Source of the DNA: Lycorma delicatula
Lineage: Eukaryota; Arthropoda; Insecta; Hemiptera; Fulgoridae
Direction: 5' to 3'
Assembly (NCBI RefSeq): GCF_047948215.1
Contig: NC_134455.1
Location: 303,198,147 to 303,262,146, forward strand
DNA length: 64,000 bases
Shown: one piece after another, positions 23,510-35,847 of the stretch
Layout of the letters: every line of letters starts with the position of its first letter
Numbering within the stretch: position 1 is the first letter of the stretch
Position numbers and translations under genes: made by a program
Notes under the pieces: generated by a model
What the model saw: only the letters and a program-made list of their open reading frames with translations
Told to the model about the DNA's origin: nothing
Databases searched by the model: none

Positions 23510-23890
23510 TTATAGAAATCTGAAAAAACTAAATTACAAAAGACTATAATAGTAACTGAAGTATACACACCTTCGACAACGAAAACTTCATAACTTATTT
23601 CTTTGCCACGGTAGCAAAAATATAACGGAATAAAAAATTAATCTGTTTTTCCTTAATGATTGTTTTTAATTCACAACCTCACCCTCCTTGAGTGTGAAGA
23701 AATAATGAATATTTTTAATTTTTTAACCTTCAAGGGAGCTAAGACCTCAGTCGATGACTTAAAACCTTCCCTGGTATAACAACAATGGATCGTGCAATTT
23801 TTAAAGCAACCGATTGTTTTGGTTAGTTTAGGGTTGGTTCTCGCGTGGTACGAGGACAGACAAACGTTATATATACACATATCTATTGAA
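23510..23890 (+). repeat. dispersed repeat, copy 2
   Basis: It shares AAACTAAATTACAAAAGAC, TTCACAACCTCACCCTCCTTG, GACTTAAAACCTTC and a diverged AATGGATCGTGCAATTTTTAAAGC with the copy at 12380-12720, in the same order and orientation. Confidence 0.55.
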
Positions 23891-24099
23891 AATATATTCA
23901 TTGAAAATAACTTGGGAACGGCTCGCCATAAGAAAGGATAGAGAATTTAGCGTACCGAATGAGAACTGTAGGACATAACGGATTATTTATTTACTCATTT
24001 TAATAAATAATTTGTCTTCTTAATATAGCCTATGACACTCAAGATTACTTAATCAAGCTACTGTTAAAATTTCGTAGCGACTAGTTTAGCGGTTCTTGA

Positions 24100-24640
24100 A
24101 ATTTTTGCTAACATACAAACAAACGTTTCTTCTTTGTATAATGGACCTCGTCTTTAGGGTAATCGGCCTTAAGGGTAATCACAGACGCTACTAAGTCCAC
24201 CCCTGTTGCAGCCATGGAATCACAGACTCGGATTGCCCCTAAAATCAACCGAGAAAGGGTAGCATTGAGATTTGGGAACGTTTTAGGCGTTTTAGTCTCA
24301 GCGCCTATCTGAGACGGGTGCTGGTAGGAGAGGGAGATTTTGGTCACTGACAGTCCTATCAACTGCGGCTTACCGCGTGCGGTCAGAGTAGCTGCCTTCC
24401 GACTAAAAACTGGCCACGACTATCTTGCTTAACCGACCTATCTTGCTATCGACCTTAACCGCATCCATATGCTGCCGTCCGCTTTGTGGTTGCGGGTCAA
24501 TGGATGCTGATCGCCTGAGAGATTGTCCGGCCCTGGACCGCACCCAGCCGGATGAGAGCCGGGAGTTCACAGACGCCCGTCTTTATTGGTCAGCGTGTCG
24601 CGAAATCTTTCAACAGCCAAGGACGGGCGTTGGCTAGTAA
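24100..24640 (+). pseudogene. non-LTR retrotransposon pol C-terminal fragment
   Basis: LPRAVRVAAFRLKTGHDYLA (about 24366-24428) continues, after a frameshift, as LNRIHMLP...CGSMDADRLRDCPALDRTQ and LYWSACRE up to a stop near 24637. This is the pattern found at the C-terminus of several arthropod non-LTR pol proteins, where Cys/His residues follow a conserved FRLxTGHDYL segment. The block has higher G+C than its surroundings. The part from 24100 to 24360 belongs to the same G+C-rich block but I cannot assign it to a domain. Confidence 0.65.
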
Positions 24641-24705
24641 GTATTATTTAAATAATATTTTTATCTTATATAGGAAAAACACGGTATTTGTTTTATAATA
24701 CAATT

Positions 24706-24855
<150 letters not shown>

Positions 24856-25091
24856 TCAAGGGTAAGGGAAAGGTCAAAAATTAATTTGTCAACATCTATC
24901 ACAGTCTTCCCGTTCGCTATGGTTCATCTAAATTATCTATATACAAGCACCACTAGTGAAATGTTACTTCCTGTGAAATTAATGATGTTCACAATGTGAT
25001 CAGACCAGTCTCTGTAAATTCTGAGTGATAATTGTAGGAGTGAATATTACGTGTTTTCAGTGAGACATGCTGATGACCAACAGTATGTTGC

Positions 25092-25215
25092 CTTGATAAA
25101 GAAGGTAACAGGAAACCGCTTCATTGTTCTTTCGTTTCTTACTACATATTTTTTGTTTCTGACGTACGCGGTAAAGTGACGAGCGAAGTGTTTTCCTGTT
25201 ACCTTCTTCATTAAG
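25092..25215. repeat. inverted repeat around a short open frame
   Basis: AAGAAGGTAACAGGAAA at about 25099-25115 pairs with TTTTCCTGTTACCTTCTTC at about 25192-25210; neighbouring bases extend the match with mismatches to about 30 bp. The minus-strand open frame 25047-25334 (95 aa) contains both arms. It has no recognised homology. Confidence 0.65.
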
Positions 25216-25335
25216 CCGAATTTAACGTTGCACATCAGTTTCCCAAGCTCATCGTAAGATAAATACAGGTGATGTTCATCTCTACAAGTGTTATTCTTCC
25301 TGTTAATGGTGTGATCGGAATACATAATGAACATT

Positions 25336-27855
25336 ATTAATTTTCATTGAAATTACTTCATTTGTACCGAAAATGCTTTATACGTCTCACATCCGGATTA
25401 CGTAAACGCAACCGTGCGTTTGCGTTAAACCACATCTAAAGAAAATTGTTGGGAGCTTGGGAAATGAAAGAGAATTTACAAGAATAATCCTGTTGCTTTT
25501 CAACAGGTAAAACTTATGTTTTAAATTAAAGTTATAATTTTATCGTCCTTCGTTAGTAATGATTATTTTAATGGATATTTTAAATCAACATGAATGAGGC
25601 AATTATGGTTTATTTGACTTATTAATAATTCATTTAGAAAGAAGTAATAACGCATTGAATTATCAATGGTTTTCAACTTTCAACAACCGGACAGTAATTT
25701 GCGGTTAGTAATATATTTATGGATTTCGAATTATGACTTATTTATGAATTCAAGTAAGCGGTTTGTTAAAAATATTTCTCTAAGCGTATTGTCTGATTCA
25801 TTTTGTTCGAGCCCACGCCCAGATCAGTGTTAACATTCTGTAACTTTCTATTACGGTTTGTAATAAATTATTCCACATTTAACGCTTTACGTGGGCGATT
25901 TAAATTTTACTTATTAATATTTGTTGTTATTTCTTAAAAATAAATTGAATAAAAGTTGTCTATTATTATAATTTAAAATATTTTATTCCGTTTCTCGTGA
26001 GTTAAGACTGTTTATTCTGTACCAGTTATTATGCACTGTAAATTCTCTTCTCAGATTTTTTAAATTCTTTTCAAAAAAACCGTAGGTTATAATGTGTTCT
26101 ATTCGTGTCTATATGTGGTTTCGTTATTCGATAAGGCCTTAACAGGTATCGGTGCGGTTTGTTTTAAACGAATGGGTTATATTACAAGTAAAGACTCCTA
26201 AAATAATTTTAAAAAATTTCTTCGCATCCATCGTCGTCTCATTCATCATACTATACTACTAGTCGTGCTGTGTCATTGCTGATGAATTTGAAGTTTAATA
26301 ATTTGCTTCATAATCGTGGTAAAAAGTCGTGGGTTGTCTGATTTTTCCCCCTATTCCTTATTTTGTTTAATATTTACATTTTCAATGTATTACTCAAATT
26401 TATTTTTTAAATAATATTATTAAAATTAAAAGGAAAAAGAAACAAAATAACACAGCTTATCCTTCAAAAAATTTTGATATCACAAATCAGAATTTTGAAT
26501 AAACAGTAAAAAAATGTGTATATATATATATATATATAAAACCAAAAATGTAAACAAAGGAGTAATAACACAAAATATTCTTGAACGCAAAAACTAATTA
26601 AAATTAAATCACTAGAAAATAAACCATTAATAAAACATAGGTATGACTGAGTTCCTTTTATAGAATTTAAGATTTTTAAAAATAATTATTGGCTCTTATT
26701 TTTGCTGTTATTATATTTAGAGTGTAATAAACATAAAGTTTTTTAAGGTGCAGTGAATTTAAAGTTGCCTTAACAATTCTCATCACTAAAGGCAACACCT
26801 TCTCTTTAAAGATAGCAATACATATCAGCAGATTACAGTCAGTATTATAATATGATTGTTCATGCAGTTTCTTATTAAAATTACTGTATACATTTTCTTA
26901 TTCCATTCATTATATAACATAACTAATTTTCTTTTAATTAAAAAAATATTATTAATTTTAAATATTTCTACTGAAATAGTTATTACAAGAAAAATAGATT
27001 AAACTAGAAAACTGTGTTCGAAAAAAGTGCCAATTTGGTAGAGGGCAAAGAGAAGAACTTAGTTACTGGATTGTTAGTTGTAGATATTTTATTCGGACTT
27101 TTTTTTATAAGTTTTATTTACTTGAGTTATGCTAAAATCAGTTATTGTTGTTTACATTTTTAAACTCATGTTTCAATAATGAGATTAAATTACATAGATT
27201 AACAGAAAACCGATCGAGAATTGAATTAGGATTACCCACAATTTTTATCCGTATTATGAAGCGAGTTATTAATCTTCAAACTCATGGATAAAGATATAAT
27301 GCGACTAGTTTATATTAAATAGTTACAAGCATCTAATGGTTATCTTATAGACAGTTTTAAATAAACGTCTGTAACAGGAAATTTTACAGACATTCTAAAA
27401 TGTAAACAAACATTTTGGATTTTTTTTCCTGTTTTATGGTTAAGCTTTATTTTTTCACAGAATGCATCCGTGAAGATGCTTTTTTTATTCTGTGGAGAAA
27501 ATTTTCATGTTAGTTTCCTAGTAAGTTCCTTTTATACTCTTAAAATTTAGTCGAAGATTTTTTAGAATAATTATTTGTTATTTTTGGTGTTGTTATTTCT
27601 TAGAGTGTAATGATATGCTCGTATAGCCTGATATCATACAGAGTATTTTCACACGAAATCTCTAAAAGTTGGTAGGAAACATACGCTAAAACATAATATT
27701 TAATATTAATTTCCCATTCCAGAGAGGGACGTCCTATAAAATTTTCTTTAAAACATTTTTCTTTCATGTTTCATTATGTTACATACTTCCTTTTATTAAT
27801 TGTATCATACCAACTTGTATAATTTCGCCTTTTGCTTTTGTTAGTAGTTTTTTTA
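25336..27855. other. long AT-rich stretch, nothing recognised
   Basis: No gene or repeat family is supported over about 2.5 kb, except a short (TA)n tract at about 26517-26538. Confidence 0.55.
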
Positions 27856-27859
27856 GAAT

Positions 27860-28140
27860 GTCTACAGTGTCCCGGGAAGATTCTGCTAAACTTTTTAGGC
27901 GTATTTCTCTCATTAAAATAATGAAAAAAGTTTACATAAACATTGGTCCGAAAACGCTTCGTTAGGTCTAGTGAAAGATTTCGCCCCGATTTCTGAAATA
28001 AAGCCCCACTAAAAAATTCTGGTAAGGTAAATAAAGGCGAATTTAGTGGTTTCTTATGGTTTTAGATTGGAAAAGTTTTAAAAATGGGTCCCAGAACTGT
28101 ATCCCCTATTATTTCTACGAAAAGGGTGTAATAAACAAAA
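27860..28140 (+). repeat. probable repeat fragment, unclassified
   Basis: TACAGTGTCCCGGGAAGATTC at about 27863 resembles a TA-flanked TIR tip. The following GCTTCGTTAG...TAGTGAAAGATTTCGCC resembles the middle of the palindromic element at 46927 (GCTCGTTTGCGAGTTATGGCTAGTAAAAGAATTCGC on its right arm). No matching second end was found. Confidence 0.35.
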
Positions 28141-28502
28141 ATATTGAATTGAAAAACGCTGTTTTTAACTTTGGAGTAAAATAACTTTGTTAAATTGTGA
28201 ATAAACAAATAAAACTTACTGATTAAATTGATACAGAATTTAATTCTGGGAAAGTTAGTGTAAATAAAGTAAAAAAGAAATAAATAATAGTGCTAGAAAA
28301 TAACGTATTCTTTAATGCAGAACAATACTTACCAATACGGAAAATACTGAATTATAATTTTAGACTAAAACGAACAGCCTTCTATATTTAAAAAAATTAT
28401 AAAAACAAATTAATCTTCTAAAACGAAATAAAATAGCATAAGTTATTCTTACATTTCATCAGCTGTTGAAAATGTCTGCCATCAACCTTTCATTTTTTTT
28501 TA

Positions 28503-28945
28503 TTGATGAGTCGTAGAAAAATGCCATTTACGCACGCCTGGGCAAGTCCAGGCAGTGTCGGAGTCGCATGGGTTCGGCTAGATGGTGTTGAAAGCCTATG
28601 TGTACCCGCACCCTACCGACTTGACGACTCCTGTCTCACCATTCCTCCCCTCGCGGGACCGGGCCGGCAATTAAGGATCACGCAGCCCCGGGAGGTGCCT
28701 TCGAGCTCGGGGGATCCAGAGTCCTCGTGCATCATCACCGCCTCCCATCCGCGCAAGCACGGACGAACGACGAATCCGCAGGAGACTGTCCTTCCTCCCT
28801 CACACACCGGTCTTGAACTTCACCCCAACAGAGGGCTTTTTTGCAGCAATCTGACTGTCCATAAGATGTTAAGATGGATCTTAACATGGATGGATGTTAA
28901 GATTGGATCTTAGATGGATTTCATCCATCTAAGATGGATGACCTT
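28503..28945. other. GC-rich island, unidentified
   Basis: This block is clearly richer in G+C than the rest of the window and is bounded by AT-rich sequence. A 136-codon plus-strand frame (28503-28913) and a 64-codon minus-strand frame (28613-28807) are both open. I recognise neither product. The end (28860-28945) is a set of short repeats and palindromes built from GATCTTAAGATGGAT-like words. AAATAAATGTAGT follows at about 28947. The most likely explanation is part of a retrotransposon of an unrecognised family, but a recent insertion of other origin is possible. Confidence 0.4.
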
Positions 28946-28959
28946 AAATAAATGTAGTA

Positions 28960-29760
28960 TAACAGACACAATTTACTACTCGTCTTATCTCCGTAGTTAT
29001 CTTCTAGATAGTATCGGGGGCACCAAATCCTTGTTCCGAAACAGCAGCTACACGTAATTTCCGTTTTATCAAGTTCTGCGATATTTTACAACTTCCGGAG
29101 TCTATTTACGGGCCTTGTATTTTTAATAAAAACAAATATATATTTATAAAAGAGATGTAAAACCGTACTAATAACATAAAAGGTAGATTACGATCACAAA
29201 GAAATTTTGATCAAAAAGAGAAGAAGACTTTTTACAAGGCGGTATGAATTGATCTGTATTTTAGAAGGCTTCTAGATAATTGTTATATTAGGAGTCTTTA
29301 CTTTAAGCTACAGCCATTAGATTGATAGTACAAGATCGAAATAAGAAACACACCGTACATTCTTGTGTACCATAGCTTGATCTATAGGCTAAAAGGCTAA
29401 AAACCAAGGAATCAATGATAAAAGGTTAGATACTGTATTTACTACAGAAAACAATTTTCGTGAAAGAACGATCAATTCTCGGTAAACCGCGAAATGAGAA
29501 AAACAATCCTAACCGATAAATAGTTTAAAATAATCATCTTTTTTTAGTTCATGTGTCTTTCTAACAAATCGCTCCCGGGAGCTAAAATTACTTATGACAA
29601 GAAGAGAATTCGGAAAATAAATCGTAACTAAGTTTTATCTTGATCCGAGTAACCGTTCTTGAGGTTTTACTATATGTTTGTATGTTTTTATGTATATGAA
29701 AGCAAACCATCAGAACAGTATTACGAAAAATACCTTTTTTGTTTTATAAAATTTAAAATA
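28960..29760. other. AT-rich spacer, nothing recognised
   Basis: No supported feature. Confidence 0.55.
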
Positions 29761-29768
29761 TGTTAAAA

Positions 29769-31146
29769 CAGCGTTTATCAACTTGTGGTGGTGATGATAT
29801 GAAAGGGGGTTGCGAAATTAGCCTACAAATTTGCACGTAAACAATAATTAAATCATTTTACGAGAAATAATCGTTTATTATAAGCATTTTACTTATGTTT
29901 ATAAGTAATACTTATATAAATACAGTACATTTATAAGTTTTTTACTTCTTCCACGCCTGTTAAATCACTGCCCATATCAATTACATCAGGCGATTGAGGG
30001 TTTCTGCGATAGTATGGGGTTTGAACATCTTCGCTACCCTTAATGCTACGAGCTTAAGTGCTTCAAGTGAACTTTTATCAGTATGCGTTTTATTTACATA
30101 TATGTTTGCTGAATTCTCAAAGTATGTAATTTTTTTTCGAAAAATTCCAAGGATTTGCTTTTATCATCTGATGTTTAGTTTCCAAGTGTCGAATTAATTT
30201 TGTTGGATTCATGCTTTCATCGGAGGGGACTTGAAAGGGACGCACTGTGGTTTTCCATATAATGAGATAAAACCATATTTTAAACAACTTTCATTGTTCA
30301 GTCTTGTCTTTTTACCAATCGATTCACTGGATGTAGAGACGACTCATTTGGTTTTTTTCCCAGAAATTTGTCCATTTTTCATAAGAATCTAATTGAAAAA
30401 AGAACAGTTACACTGACCGGATACTAATAAAAGCGAAACCTCAATTATTATTATTATTTTCAATGAAACTTCGCTTTTAAAAACTTAAAGGCACCAGAAG
30501 CACGCTTCGCATTTGAAACTAAACTGACGTTCTGTGAAATCCCTTACGCCTCTTTTATACTGCTGAGAGCGCGAAGTGTTCAAAAGATTTATATGCATGT
30601 TCTAACATGACGTTCTCATAGCGAACATTATGCCAGTAGAACAAATTACAAAAAGCCGTGCATATCAGATTGGAACCTGCAAATTGTTCACGTTTGTACC
30701 CTTCGTACATGCATGTTCATACCCGTCACTATCTACGTAGTTAAATAATTTTAACTAGTTTCATTGGGTTAACCCACCGGGTTGGTCTAGTGGTGAACGC
30801 GTCTTCCCAAATCAGCTGATTTGAAAGTCGAGAATTCCAGCATTCAATTCCTAGTAACGGCAGTTCTTTTTATACGGATTTAAATACCGGTGACCGGTGT
30901 TCTTTGGTGGTTGGTTTTCAGTTGAGCACACATCTCAGGAAAGGTCGAATATACAAGACTACACTTCATTTAGTTCACTCATACATATCATCCTCATTCA
31001 TCCTCTGAAGTAGTACCTGAACGGTAATTCCCGGAGGCCAAACAGGAAAAAGAAAGAAAGGTGTCATTGGGTTGTGATTGGAGATCACGAAATATTCATT
31101 ACTTTTTTTTACTTTTTCGTGGAGCTAAACAGGTTGAGAACCACTG
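29769..31146 (-). mobile_element. internally deleted hAT element with SINE insertion
   Basis: The left tip at 29769 is CAGCGTTTATCAACTTGTGG. The right tip, in reverse complement from 31146, is CAGTGGTTCTCAACCTGTTTAGCTCC. Flanking 8-mers TGTTAAAA and CTTTAAAA match at 6 of 8. The left ~150 bp and the segment 29940-30470 are clearly homologous to the ends of the full hAT at 40653-42819. About 1.4 kb of transposase is deleted. A further ~290 bp (30480-30760) is absent from that copy and unidentified. A SINE sits at 30771-31063. Confidence 0.85.
30771..31063 (+). mobile_element. tRNA-derived SINE, full length, with target duplication
   Basis: The SINE starts AACCCACCGGGTTGGTCTAG (A-box-like GGTTGGTCTAGTGG), has a degenerate B box (GCATTCAATTCCT) and ends GGCCAAACAGGAAAAAGAAAG. 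It is flanked by TCATTGGGTT at 30761-30770 and 31064-31073, a perfect 10-bp target duplication. It lies inside the deleted hAT and so inserted after it. Confidence 0.92.
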
Positions 31147-31154
31147 CTTTAAAA

Positions 31155-32178
31155 CACTAACTATTTAAATTTATTTAGTATATGTCACCTGTATATCAAA
31201 CGCGTGATCTTTGTCCTCGCTTTTGCAGTAAATAAAGTAGTCCTGTCCTTTTGCGATGAGAACAAGATCATTATACCATCGACCTTCACCTCTGTCACAG
31301 CCCAGACATGATATAAGCTATGAAAATTGTATTATGTATATATATACATATCTTCTATTTGCCATTTTCTTTTGCATCTTAACTTCACTTCAAAGTAGTT
31401 GTTATACCTTACATTAATAAAAAAATTTGTTCCTGGTTTATTAGGATGTGAGAGTCAATGTTATAAAGTATAGAATTAGGAAGAGATTTGAATAAAAAAA
31501 CAACGCCTTAGAAAATGATATTTTTTTTAAAAAATCTGTATCAGTTAATATATTTTAAATAGGAAGCATGAAATATGAATTTAAACGGAAACAAACACTT
31601 CGTTCTGTAATTATAAATGGCTAAAAAACTATGAAATGAGTTTAAATTAGCATGATTTTGTTCATTTTTATGCGTAGTTAGAAAAAAGATAATTCACAGA
31701 GATAAAAAACCCATTTACTAGGAATATACAGAAAAACCAATGAATTTGTCTGCATCTAAAATTTATTAACCGTATTTTTATATACATTATTAACATGTGC
31801 GACCACTATTTGCCTGGTGTGCTGCTATTACCCTGTTCAGATAAGAAATTTAGTTAGGGTGATTGTTCTGCCATTGTTTTCCACTACTGATAACAATAAT
31901 TCTTCGCTTTTAAGATAATTTTTTCTGGCTATCTTTTACAAACGTAGATCCTTCTTATATCCTTTCTTCCAAATACCTGTTATCCATTGTTCATTTGTAA
32001 ACTTTTTGGTTTTCGATTTCCCGTTGAAAAACTGTTCACAAGCTTCCATCAACTCTCTACAGATAGTCCGATTATGATCGACGTATTTTTTTGTTCACTT
32101 TGATTATCTAGATTTTCGTTTTTTTTTTTTTTTTTAGCTTACAACACAACATAAATGCATGTTAGTTTATTCAATCAC
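31155..32178. other. AT-rich spacer, nothing recognised
   Basis: No supported feature. Confidence 0.55.
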
Positions 32179-32185
32179 AGCATAT

Positions 32186-33482
32186 TGTCGCGTGACCCAC
32201 CGGGTTGGTCTAGTGGTGAGCGCGTCTTCCCAAATCAGCTGATTTGGAAGCCGAGAGTTCCAGCGTTCAAGTCCTAGTAAAGCCAGTTATTTTTACATGG
32301 ATTTGAATGCTAGATCGTGGATACCGGTGTTCTTTGGTGGTTGGGTTTTCAATTAACCACACATCTCAGGAATGGTCGAACTGAGAATGTACAAGACTAC
32401 ACTTGTACATAAGATTTACACTCATACATATTATCCTCATTCATCCTTTGAAGTATTATCTAAAAGGTAGTTACCGGAGGCTAAACAGGAAAAAGAAAGC
32501 ATATTGTCGCGTGTTCGCGGTTCGACAAGGATATTGAGAGACTATCAAACGTAAAAATTTCGTACAAATATAATTTATTTTCCGAAAGATATACTCGTAT
32601 AAACAAAATAAATAATAATAATAATGATGTTGATTATGATAATTATAATAATAATACAATAGGTTTATATAAATGCAAAATAGTAATTCAAATAAAAGGA
32701 CAAGATTTGTTTAATGACAGTTAAATTATAAAAATCAGAATACAATCCAATTTACTAAAAACTTTATAATGACGTATAATAATTAACAACAAGATAACAC
32801 TAAAAAAGTCTAAAGTTCATAAAATTCAATTTTCTGCAAATATTACTTTTACTGTTTATAGTAGTACTACCTTACACTTCATGAATGTGTAGAATACTAT
32901 CACTTTCACTAATGTTTACCAATAACACTGAACAACTTCCTGTATTCACCCACTGTCTACGCTGGAATACTCGTGACGTACTCTTCACTCGTTGTTACTT
33001 CATACTCGTACTGATATCTCCGTCACCGTCACCGTTTCGCGGGCTTGCGAAACTACTCACTGTTACCGCTTGCTTTCACGATTACGCTGAACACGGCCTC
33101 GCCGAACTACTGACTGTTTCCGCTAGTCCCAGGCAGTATTTATATTTCTTGGGCTATAGAACCAATACCCGCCTCATCCCTTTAACTGTTGAAGCATCAT
33201 AATTTTCATCGTCTGCGTTCTTACGTTTTTCTACAAATTCTTATTACGGTCTGATAACCCTTTTGGGACTTTTGCGATATTTATATTTATATATTTTATA
33301 TTTATATTTATCTTTTGGAGATGCCATTGTCTGTATTACAAAGAACAGATTGTTGCAGACCCGTTACTCAGAAAATGATCCCTTTTAGTTCCTTTTGAAT
33401 TCTTCTTTTCATTATTTTCTCTTTTTTTCTTCTTAATTGGAAGAAATACGCTACCTTGGCCTGTTATGCTGGTCCAGTTACA
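32186..33482 (-). mobile_element. solo LTR interrupted by a SINE
   Basis: On the minus strand the LTR runs from TGTAACTGGACC (33482) to CGCGACA (32186), with TG...CA ends. ATAT flanks both sides (32182-32185 and 33483-33486), a 4-bp target duplication. A TATA box (AATATAAATACTGCC on the minus strand, near 33135-33150) marks the promoter. Without the SINE and its duplication the LTR is about 978 bp. No gag or pol lies next to it, so it is a recombination product. It is related to the LTR at 58145-58833. Confidence 0.8.
32195..32497 (+). mobile_element. tRNA-derived SINE inserted in LTR terminus
   Basis: This is the best-preserved plus-strand copy. It has an A box in GGGTTGGTCTAGTGGTGAGC, a B box GCGTTCAAGTCCT, an internal self-complementary AAATCAGCTGATTT, and a 3' end GCTAAACAGGAAAAAGAAA. 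Target duplication AGCATATTGTCGCGTG is perfect over 16 bp (32179-32194 and 32498-32513). It contains the outer 9 bp of the LTR, so the SINE landed inside the LTR end. Confidence 0.95.
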
Positions 33483-33486
33483 ATAT

Positions 33487-34450
33487 ATCCCTTTCCTTTT
33501 GTATGTACTCCCTACACCCTTGATTAAATCTCTACTTTTTGGGAACTTTTTTTTTTGCAGGGAAAACTACTTTTAGGGAGAATCATTCTGATGTAAGAAT
33601 ATAACGAACAGTACGAGATCGCGTCAAATAAAATCGGAAGTGTGACAAATATTTTGATAAAAATTATCGATATGTATAATAAAAAGCTGAGAAATCATAA
33701 CTTAATTGCTCTTGACATATATTTATTTCACGTACGCCATAGGATTTTTGACAATTATGCAACATTTAGTACAATTGCGAACAATATCAAAATTTTCAAT
33801 AAAAATATTTGGGCCGGATTTGACCACCTTGATCAAATGACATTTTTACAATAGTAATGGTATAGTATTAAAAAGTACCGAGAACAAAATCAAATTTCTT
33901 ATTAAAAAATTATTCCAGTTTTCTGTCTCAAAAATAAATCAAAATTTGGATATCATTTGACCCTCCTGTTTGACTGCTATAATAAATATTTAATAACGGC
34001 TACAACTTGAAAAATCGCTAAAGTATAAAAAATTATAAAATTCAAAAATGTTTTTAAATTCCTAAGTTTAGCCACATGGGATCTATAGTTTTCAAAAGTT
34101 GTCGTTTCGTGTACATTAATACTAGGTACAGTTGGATTTTCAGTAATGAAAATTAAAGTTAAAAAATTTGATATTTTAAGTTTGGATCTCATTCGGACCT
34201 CTTACGTTTCTGGGATTTAAAGTTTATTTATTGGAGTAATTATTATTATAGTTTATTGGAGAGAAAGAAAAAAAAGGGTAAAGTGATGCCTCCTTGTATT
34301 AGAATTAGACGTTTATAATCAAATTTCAAAATTTTTCGAAATGTGAGGCAAAAATTGTTCAGAAATAATTTTGAATATCTCCCACCTTTAAATCCGGTTG
34401 ACTTAAAGCTTTGCCATTTCAATTAAGTTATTAAGTAAAATTTCATCGTA
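33487..34450. other. AT-rich spacer, nothing recognised
   Basis: Open frames at 33642-33854 (plus) and 33977-34192 (minus) show no domain and AT-driven composition. Confidence 0.55.
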
Positions 34451-34457
34451 GTAAGCT

Positions 34458-34493
34458 CGATTGAAAAAATGACTCGGTCATTTTTTTCAATCT
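34458..34493. repeat. short palindrome
   Basis: GATTGAAAAAATGAC and GTCATTTTTTTCAATC flank TCG. Arms pair over 15 bp with one bulge. Confidence 0.75.
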
Positions 34494-35454
34494 TGACTGA
34501 GAATGCTAGATCCGTGAACATTCTTTCATGAAAAATTAAGGTAATATATGTCTTATCTCAATATTCTGTACTCAGTGATTTATTAATAGAATTTTAATAT
34601 AATTTAATATTACAGAGGAATAATATGAATCTTAAAAAGATTAATTTCAGTAAAGTTATTGTAAATTTGATTACATAAACTGCTATTTATTTATTATCGT
34701 AAATTTGAGAAGATAACTTTTTTATGTGAATTAGAACACTTAAGTGTGTGTGTGTGCGTGCGCCCTCGCGATTACCTCGAATCAATGTTACAGTTAACTA
34801 CTCTGTGTTATTTTTGAACGATTATAAAACGACTTGAGGTAGAAGGTTAAATTTATATTTCAATTTAATCTTGTTACGTTAAGAAAGATAAAAGGACTGA
34901 TTATTATAAGCGTACGTCCATACATATTTCATTGATTTTTAACGAATAACAATTTTCAACATATTGAACGAGTTGTGTTTATGTGTCGGTGAATGTATTT
35001 GTAAGAGAATAAATATTAGCCTGTGCGGTGTACGCGTTAGATTAATGTTCTACAGCTTGAGTTGATAGGTTAATATCGTAGCCGGTCCGTATCGAGGGAG
35101 GATCAACTCGCCTGACCTTTGGAAATGTAGTTTTGCCTCGAGGAGAATAATTAGCATTTTAGCATGAAGCAAACCGACTACTTTTCTAATAGTTCCATAG
35201 ATTATATTTATATATTGTATTACATTTTAATGTGTGTATCTGTAGACAGTATATTTTGTGCTGTTATTTCCAGATTTTGTAGAATATATATTAAAGGATA
35301 TATTATTGCTTTATTGTAAATAAATTATCGTACGTTTTTCTTCAGAACTGGCCGTTAATTTATTTTAATTAGTATTTTTTAACTTATATTTTGATGTAAA
35401 AATTAATTTTTGTTTCTTTGATACGTTTTACTAAGCGACATGTTTAAAAATTTT
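34494..35454. other. AT-rich spacer, nothing recognised
   Basis: Only a short (GT)n run near 34745 stands out. Confidence 0.55.
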
Positions 35455-35847
35455 AGATATGCTGCGAGTCCTTAGCAACACCAAGTGGAGAGCGAACCGA
35501 TCATGCATGTTGCGTTTTATTATTTTTTATTCGGTCCCGTTTGGATTATGTTTGGGTCGTCTACTGTTCAGCGCGTTAAGATACTGGATGCTGCACATGA
35601 CGCTTTCCTTCGTCTTGCTACAGGTGCCTTTAGGTCAAGCGCTGTCGTAAGCGTACTTAATTGCGGTGAGCCATCACTTTGGTGTAGTCGGGATCAACCG
35701 CTAGCATTTTACTCTGCCTGTCGTAAAGGACAACCAGATCACCCGGTTCTTAAAACAGTCCTCGTAAAGCCTCATTTACAACGGTATGAAAACCATCCGT
35801 GTTATACAGCACGAATAGGTATCGTACCCGGCCTTTACTGTATCTTT
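35455..35847 (+). pseudogene. Jockey-type reverse transcriptase thumb fragment
   Basis: The sequence reads LRVLSNTKWRANRSCMLRF, then after a frameshift VWIMFGSSTVQRVKILDAAHDAFLRLATGAFRSSAVVSVL, then GEPSLWCSRDQ and QPDHPVLK. This is the segment after the catalytic RT core in Jockey-clade pol. The catalytic core and the RNase H domain are not present around it. Orientation is the same as the fragment at 37493, but 1.6 kb of unrelated AT-rich sequence separates them. Confidence 0.88.

Noticed and set aside
30771..30850. Possible functional tRNA gene
   Set aside because: The A/B-box head continues into a repeated SINE body with target duplications, so it is a SINE head.
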